DNA of 64,000 bases from Kiritimatiellales bacterium (lineage in GTDB: Bacteria > Verrucomicrobiota > Kiritimatiellia > Kiritimatiellales > Tichowtungiaceae): NCBI GenBank assembly GCA_041656295.1, contig JBBADV010000002.1, forward strand, positions 62,001-126,000, given 5' to 3'. The translations under genes and the position numbers were made by a program. The notes beneath the pieces were generated by a model. The model had not been told where the DNA came from. It did not search any database and saw only the letters and a program-made list of their open reading frames with translations. Positions within the stretch are counted from its first letter, which is position 1, and each line of letters begins with the position of its first letter. This document shows positions 60,598-64,000 of this stretch, piece after piece.

Positions 60598-61805
60598 ATG
60601 AAAAAGAAAACCCAGTTTGCGCCGGCGGAACGTGCGCCACAGAAAGAAATTATTCAGCTGTACGAAAAGCTGGCTGCTCTTCCCCTCCTTTGTGATTTTA
60701 TGAACACCGTGCCGAATGTGATGGTGGTACTGAACAAATGCCGGCAGATTGTATTCGGCAATCAAGCGTTTGCTGAACTTACCGGCGCAGAGGATCCCTC
60801 TGCAGTCATTGGAAAACACCGTTGCGCTCTCCTTCCCTGTCCATACCGGCACGCACTCGGCAAACGCCCCGGCGAAGCACTGCGCTGTATTCATACAGAT
60901 ACCGGAGAGGATTGCGGAACCACGCTGTTCTGCCGCAGTTGCGGTGCGGTGAATGCAATTCTTAACAGCCAGATCAATGGACGGGGTGATATTCAGGAAT
61001 GCCGGCTCATTTGCGGCACCATCGGCCGTCCGGAAACAGCACTCGATCTGCGTGTCTGGACGCGGCAGATCGAGGTCGACAGCGAACGGCTGACGGTATT
61101 TTCAGTTATGGATATCAGCCACGAGAAACGCCGCAAAGAGCTGGAGTATATTTTTTTCCACGATGTTTTGAACAACGCCAGCGGTGTGTGCGGACTGGCC
61201 ACGCTGCTGAACGAGACAGTACCGCCGCCGGAAAAAACCAAAGAGATCGCCGGACTGATTACCCGCGCATCCACACAACTGATCGACGAAATTTCATTGC
61301 AGCGGCTGCTCACGGCGGCAGAAAGCGGCGACCTGAAAGTCTATCCGCAGGAAATCGATACCGCCGACATCTGCGCCAAAGCAGTACAGACTATTGAAAC
61401 ACTGCCCGCTGCCAAAGGAAAAAAATCATCTATAAAAGCGTTGAAAACATTCGGTTTATCTCCGATCCGGTACTGCTCGATCACGTCCTGACGGCACAGA
61501 TTAAAAACGCCATTGAGGCTGCAAAGGAAAACGATACCGTTACGCTTGATATTGAGGCCGGTGACGATACAATTTGCTTCCACATACAGAACAGTGCGGT
61601 AATCCCGCACGACATCCAGCAGAAAATTTTTTCACGGATCTTTGCGCCGGACCGCGCCACGCGCGGACTCGGTACCTACTGTATGAAACTGCTCACCGAA
61701 CAGTACCTCGGCGGAGAAATTTCATTCGTATCCAACGAAAAAAGCGGAACTGTTTTTACCGCCAGTTATCCGCGAATTTTGAAACTGCCGGAAAATAAAT
61801 CATGA
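60598..61805 (+). CDS. PAS-domain sensor histidine kinase, frameshifted at an A-run
   Basis: The first frame (60598-61491) holds a PAS-like domain with many cysteines (GKHRCALLPCPYRHALGKRP, HTDTGEDCGTTLFCRSCGAV) and a phosphoacceptor-like helix FFHDVLNNASGVCGLATLL with His188. The HATPase domain continues in another frame to 61805: DHVLTAQIKNAIEAA (N box), FHIQNSAVIPHDIQQKIFSR, TRGLGTYCMKLLTEQY (G box), SGTVFTASYP. The frames join at a run of seven A (61419-61425); eight would restore the reading. This could be a real mutation, phase variation or a sequencing error. Cys-rich PAS kinases of this type may sense redox or metal; no response regulator is adjacent. The stop overlaps the next ATG. 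Confidence 0.75.
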
Positions 61806-62173
61806 ATGTTGAAATCATCTGTACGCAGTGCGGCATGGAAGCATTTCTCAAGCGCGAACCCGTGTATGACGGGTTCAAAAAAACCGGCGAAGAGCTGAGC
61901 TGTTCCGCCTGCGGAGCTGTTTTCCCGTCGGAAGAAAACGTGCCGTTTAAAGCCCGGGAAAGAATACCGGAAATTTTTACAGATGCCGACCGCCCGGAAA
62001 CACCGGATATATTTATTGAAGGTGAAAACCGTGTTATCTGCCGGTATTGCGCGAGCTATGTTATCAATCCCTTTATGCAATTCTGTGGGCACCACAAAAA
62101 AGAAATTCAGGCCACCGATACCTGCAGCGATTTTTCACTCGCGCCGGAAAATCCGGCACCGCCGGTGTTTTAA
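61802..62173 (+). CDS. Zinc-ribbon-type hypothetical protein
   Basis: 123 residues with two possible zinc sites: the first from IICTQCGMEAF and LSCSACGAVFPSEE (four cysteines), the second from VICRYCASYVINPFMQFCGH with the following HK pair. The middle is acidic and proline-rich. No family is recognised. The start overlaps the stop of the restored sensor-kinase frame (ATGA), so the two are likely co-translated; a small zinc-ribbon partner next to a cysteine-rich PAS kinase is suggestive of a shared redox or metal role, but that is inference. The last four bases overlap the convergent polyprenyl synthase gene. Confidence 0.65.
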   Translation: MNVEIICTQCGMEAFLKREPVYDGFKKTGEELSCSACGAVFPSEENVPFKARERIPEIFTDADRPETPDIFIEGENRVICRYCASYVINPFMQFCGHHKKEIQATDTCSDFSLAPENPAPPVF

Positions 62174-63039
62174 AAATTCCGGCGGATAATAAAATGCGCC
62201 AGTTGCCGGAGGCGCTCCGGCGCCGGAAAAATTTTTAATGCATCGAGTGCGGCGAGTTCCATTTGCCTGGCATCGGCTTCTGTTTTTTCGACACCGTAAA
62301 CGGCGGGCCAGGTGATTTTGCCGCGCGCTTTGTCAACGCCGGTGTTTTTGCCGAGTTGTGCAACACTGGCACGTTCATCGAGCAGATCATCCGTGAGTTG
62401 AAAGGCGAGTCCGATATTTTCACCGAATTCGGCGAGCTTCTCTAATTCGGCCGGGCTGCCGCCGGCGCAGATTCCGCCGAGTGTACACGCAGCACGGATA
62501 AGTGCAGCGGTTTTGTTGCGGTGGATATAGTTTACAGTTTCGGCATCCGGCGTTTTACCTTCGCTTTCGATGTCAATCATCTGTCCGCCGATGACGCCGC
62601 AGCTTCCGGCGGCACGTGCAAGTTCAAGCACAAGCGCTGTGCCGGCTTGCGGAATTCCGGCAAGAATTTCAAATGACAGCGTGAGCAGGGCATCGCCGGC
62701 GAGAATAGCCGTGGCTTCGCCGAACTGAATGTGGCAGGCCGGACGTCCGCGCCTGAGTTCGTCGTCATCCAGCGCCGGCAGATCATCGTGAATCAGTGTA
62801 TAGGTGTGAAGCATTTCGACGGCGCACGCGGCATGCATCGCATCAGATTCTTTTCCGCCGCATGCTTCGGCGGCGGCAAGACAAAGCAGGGGACGGAGGC
62901 GCTTGCCGCCGGCGAATATGCTGTAGCGCATGGCGGCATGCAGGCGCTGCGGTTGTACGGTTTCTGCCGGCAAAAGACAGTCGAGCGCCTGATTTATAAC
63001 GGCGCTTTTTTCCTGTATAAAATCATTCAGTTCATTCAT
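62170..63039 (-). CDS. ispA: Polyprenyl synthetase (farnesyl/geranylgeranyl diphosphate synthase type)
   Basis: About 290 residues of all-helical trans-prenyltransferase. The first Asp-rich motif is HDDLPALDDDELRRGRPACH (DDxxxxD form, as in bacterial short-chain enzymes), the second is QLTDDLLDERAS; FAGGKRLRPLLCLAAAEACG binds the diphosphate, and GGQMIDIESEGK is the conserved middle element. It elongates DMAPP/FPP with IPP, supplying quinone, undecaprenyl or carotenoid precursors. The residues before the first Asp motif resemble IspA-type FPP synthases, but GGPP synthase cannot be excluded. ATG 63039 and 63051 are both possible starts. It is divergent from the ABC-class ATPase gene. Confidence 0.9.
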   Translation of the reverse strand: MNELNDFIQEKSAVINQALDCLLPAETVQPQRLHAAMRYSIFAGGKRLRPLLCLAAAEACGGKESDAMHAACAVEMLHTYTLIHDDLPALDDDELRRGRPACHIQFGEATAILAGDALLTLSFEILAGIPQAGTALVLELARAAGSCGVIGGQMIDIESEGKTPDAETVNYIHRNKTAALIRAACTLGGICAGGSPAELEKLAEFGENIGLAFQLTDDLLDERASVAQLGKNTGVDKARGKITWPAVYGVEKTEADARQMELAALDALKIFPAPERLRQLAHFIIRRNF

Positions 63040-63175
63040 CCGGCATATCATATCCCGGCGTCTTCAGTAGTAAAGCAATACGCGCGGAATGATTTGACAC
63101 GCCGCCGCCGGACAACCTATTATCCCCGTTCATTTTCAATTGTTAAGGAAAACCAAGAAACAGGGAAGTTCGGCT

Positions 63176-64000
63176 ATGAAGGATAGAAAAGAGTTTTACA
63201 GCGTACTGGGTGAAATTAACGGTCTGCCGTTTTCTGAATACGAACGCATCATCGGCGATTTCGATTTTGCACGCTATGTGATTAAGTGCACGCAAATTGA
63301 TTGCACCGGCGAAGAGCATCCGGTGTTTAATATCCGCATTCCGCAAACCATCGCCGAGCTGCCGGGACATCTTTACGATTCGCCGGTGCGCCGTACTGCG
63401 CTGGAAGATTATCTGACGCGCAATCTCGCTGAAACCGCATCCAAAATTGCACGCTTCAGCCCCAGCGGCTGGGCGCGCCGGAACGTGATTGTATCGGAGC
63501 CGGGACAGAAAATTCTGCCGCGCACGTCTGTGGTTATAACGAAGGAATATATTGATGTGCGCGTGCGTGTTGTGCTGCCGTTCAAAATATTTGATTCCGG
63601 CGAACGGCTGGTTGACGGCGAAATGGCGCGCCAGGTGTTTTTTGAAGACCTGCCGAAAATTGTTGCCAGCATTTACTGCTGCAACCTTGATACCGGTGCA
63701 GTTGAAAACTTTGTGGACAGCATGGAGGATGCTGACCGCGTCCGCCAGAATCTCGGTACGCTCGGCCTCGTCAGCTTTATTGGCGAAGGCGCATTTCTTG
63801 CCCGTGAGCAGGATAATGATCAGCCCGATCTCGATAATATCGTGCCGTTTGACGTCGCCGAAAACGCACAGGTTACGATTGACGTGCCGAATGCCGGCCA
63901 GCTTAAAGGTCTTGGAATTCCGGCGGGGCTTACCGTCGTACTCGGCAGTGCGTCCACCGGCCGCAAAGATTTCATGAGCGCGATTGCCTCCGGTGTTTAT
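63176..64000 (+). CDS. ABC-class ATPase (PF09818-like), partial, with deviant P-loop
   Basis: 275 residues to the window edge. The N-terminal part matches the uncharacterised ABC_ATPase family as I recall it: VRRTALEDYLTRNLAETASK, NVIVSEPGQKILPRTSVVIT, FFEDLPKIVASIY, ADRVRQNLGTLGLVSFIGEG and AFLAREQ, PDLDNIVPFDV, then LKGLGIPAGLTVVLG. At the Walker A position relatives have GGGFHGKSTL or similar; here it reads GSASTGRKDF, so the lysine-serine pair is displaced and ATP binding is in doubt. The start is the ATG after CAGGGAAG. The C-terminus, with Walker B and signature, lies outside. Function of the family is unknown. Confidence 0.75.
   Translation, partial: MKDRKEFYSVLGEINGLPFSEYERIIGDFDFARYVIKCTQIDCTGEEHPVFNIRIPQTIAELPGHLYDSPVRRTALEDYLTRNLAETASKIARFSPSGWARRNVIVSEPGQKILPRTSVVITKEYIDVRVRVVLPFKIFDSGERLVDGEMARQVFFEDLPKIVASIYCCNLDTGAVENFVDSMEDADRVRQNLGTLGLVSFIGEGAFLAREQDNDQPDLDNIVPFDVAENAQVTIDVPNAGQLKGLGIPAGLTVVLGSASTGRKDFMSAIASGVY

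Overview
The window looks like a chromosomal segment of an anaerobic Gram-negative bacterium of the PVC superphylum, most likely Kiritimatiellota or a close relative. The pointers are several secretin paralogues without a visible pilus or type II operon, very large surface proteins with beta-helix and autotransporter-associated repeats, a lamin-tail protein, a Kdo transferase (hence an LPS outer membrane), an animal-type UDP-glucose dehydrogenase, and anaerobic keto-acid enzymes (Na+-pumping oxaloacetate decarboxylase, indolepyruvate:ferredoxin oxidoreductase, pyruvate phosphate dikinase). The taxon is inference from gene content and was not tested by any search.

Layout. 1-3.5 kb: the end of an integrative element, with a repetitive beta-helix surface protein running off the left edge, an XRE regulator, and a tyrosine integrase beside tRNA-Gly(CCC). 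3.6-4.0 kb: a decayed transposase. 4.1-7.65 kb: oadGAB-like sodium pump operon. 7.8-10.3 kb: CPA2 antiporter. 10.5-13.2 kb: thioesterase and iorAB. 13.3-18 kb (minus strand): ugd, nadE, guaB. 18-20 kb: ECF sigma factor with membrane proteins. 20.1-25.1 kb: ppdK and a DinG-like helicase. 25.2-31.4 kb: a secretin followed by a 1336-residue PLD/lamin-tail protein. 31.5 kb: tRNA-Val(GAC). 32.1-33.2 kb: an IS5-family element inserted in an IS481-type transposase remnant. 33.4-38.2 kb: hisA, waaA, pnp, rpsO. 38.3-47.9 kb: two secretins followed by a roughly 2045-residue surface protein. 48.2-56.0 kb: comF-like, accD, four-helix-bundle protein, folC, murG, murC and an EEP nuclease. 56-64 kb: malic enzyme, cardiolipin synthase, a DUF6941-like protein, aminotransferase IV, a frameshifted sensor kinase, a zinc-ribbon protein, polyprenyl synthase, and a partial ABC-class ATPase.

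The most unusual feature is at 52.68-55.26 kb. A REP array of seven 69-nt units, a complete HUH/Y1 REP-associated transposase (RAYT) domain, a second short REP array and murC form one uninterrupted 859-codon frame overlapping the end of murG. Single copies of the same hairpins occur at 13.3 and 16.4 kb, so the murC locus looks like the source of a dispersed REP family. A second pattern is that the secretin genes stand directly upstream of giant secreted proteins in two separate loci, and the two giants end in similar C-terminal modules. This suggests dedicated secretin-cargo pairs. A third is a set of short degenerate tandem repeats that lie at or inside the starts of several genes (iorA, iorB, hisA, folC, murG and others).

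Metabolically the genes fit fermentative or anaerobic keto-acid metabolism. PPDK, malic enzyme and oxaloacetate decarboxylase connect PEP, pyruvate, malate and oxaloacetate; the decarboxylase builds a sodium gradient that a CPA2 antiporter could use. IorAB oxidises aryl or other 2-oxo acids. The rest is housekeeping: NAD, GMP, histidine, folate, fatty-acid, isoprenoid, peptidoglycan, LPS and phospholipid synthesis and RNA turnover. All calls come from reading translated sequence and motifs by eye.
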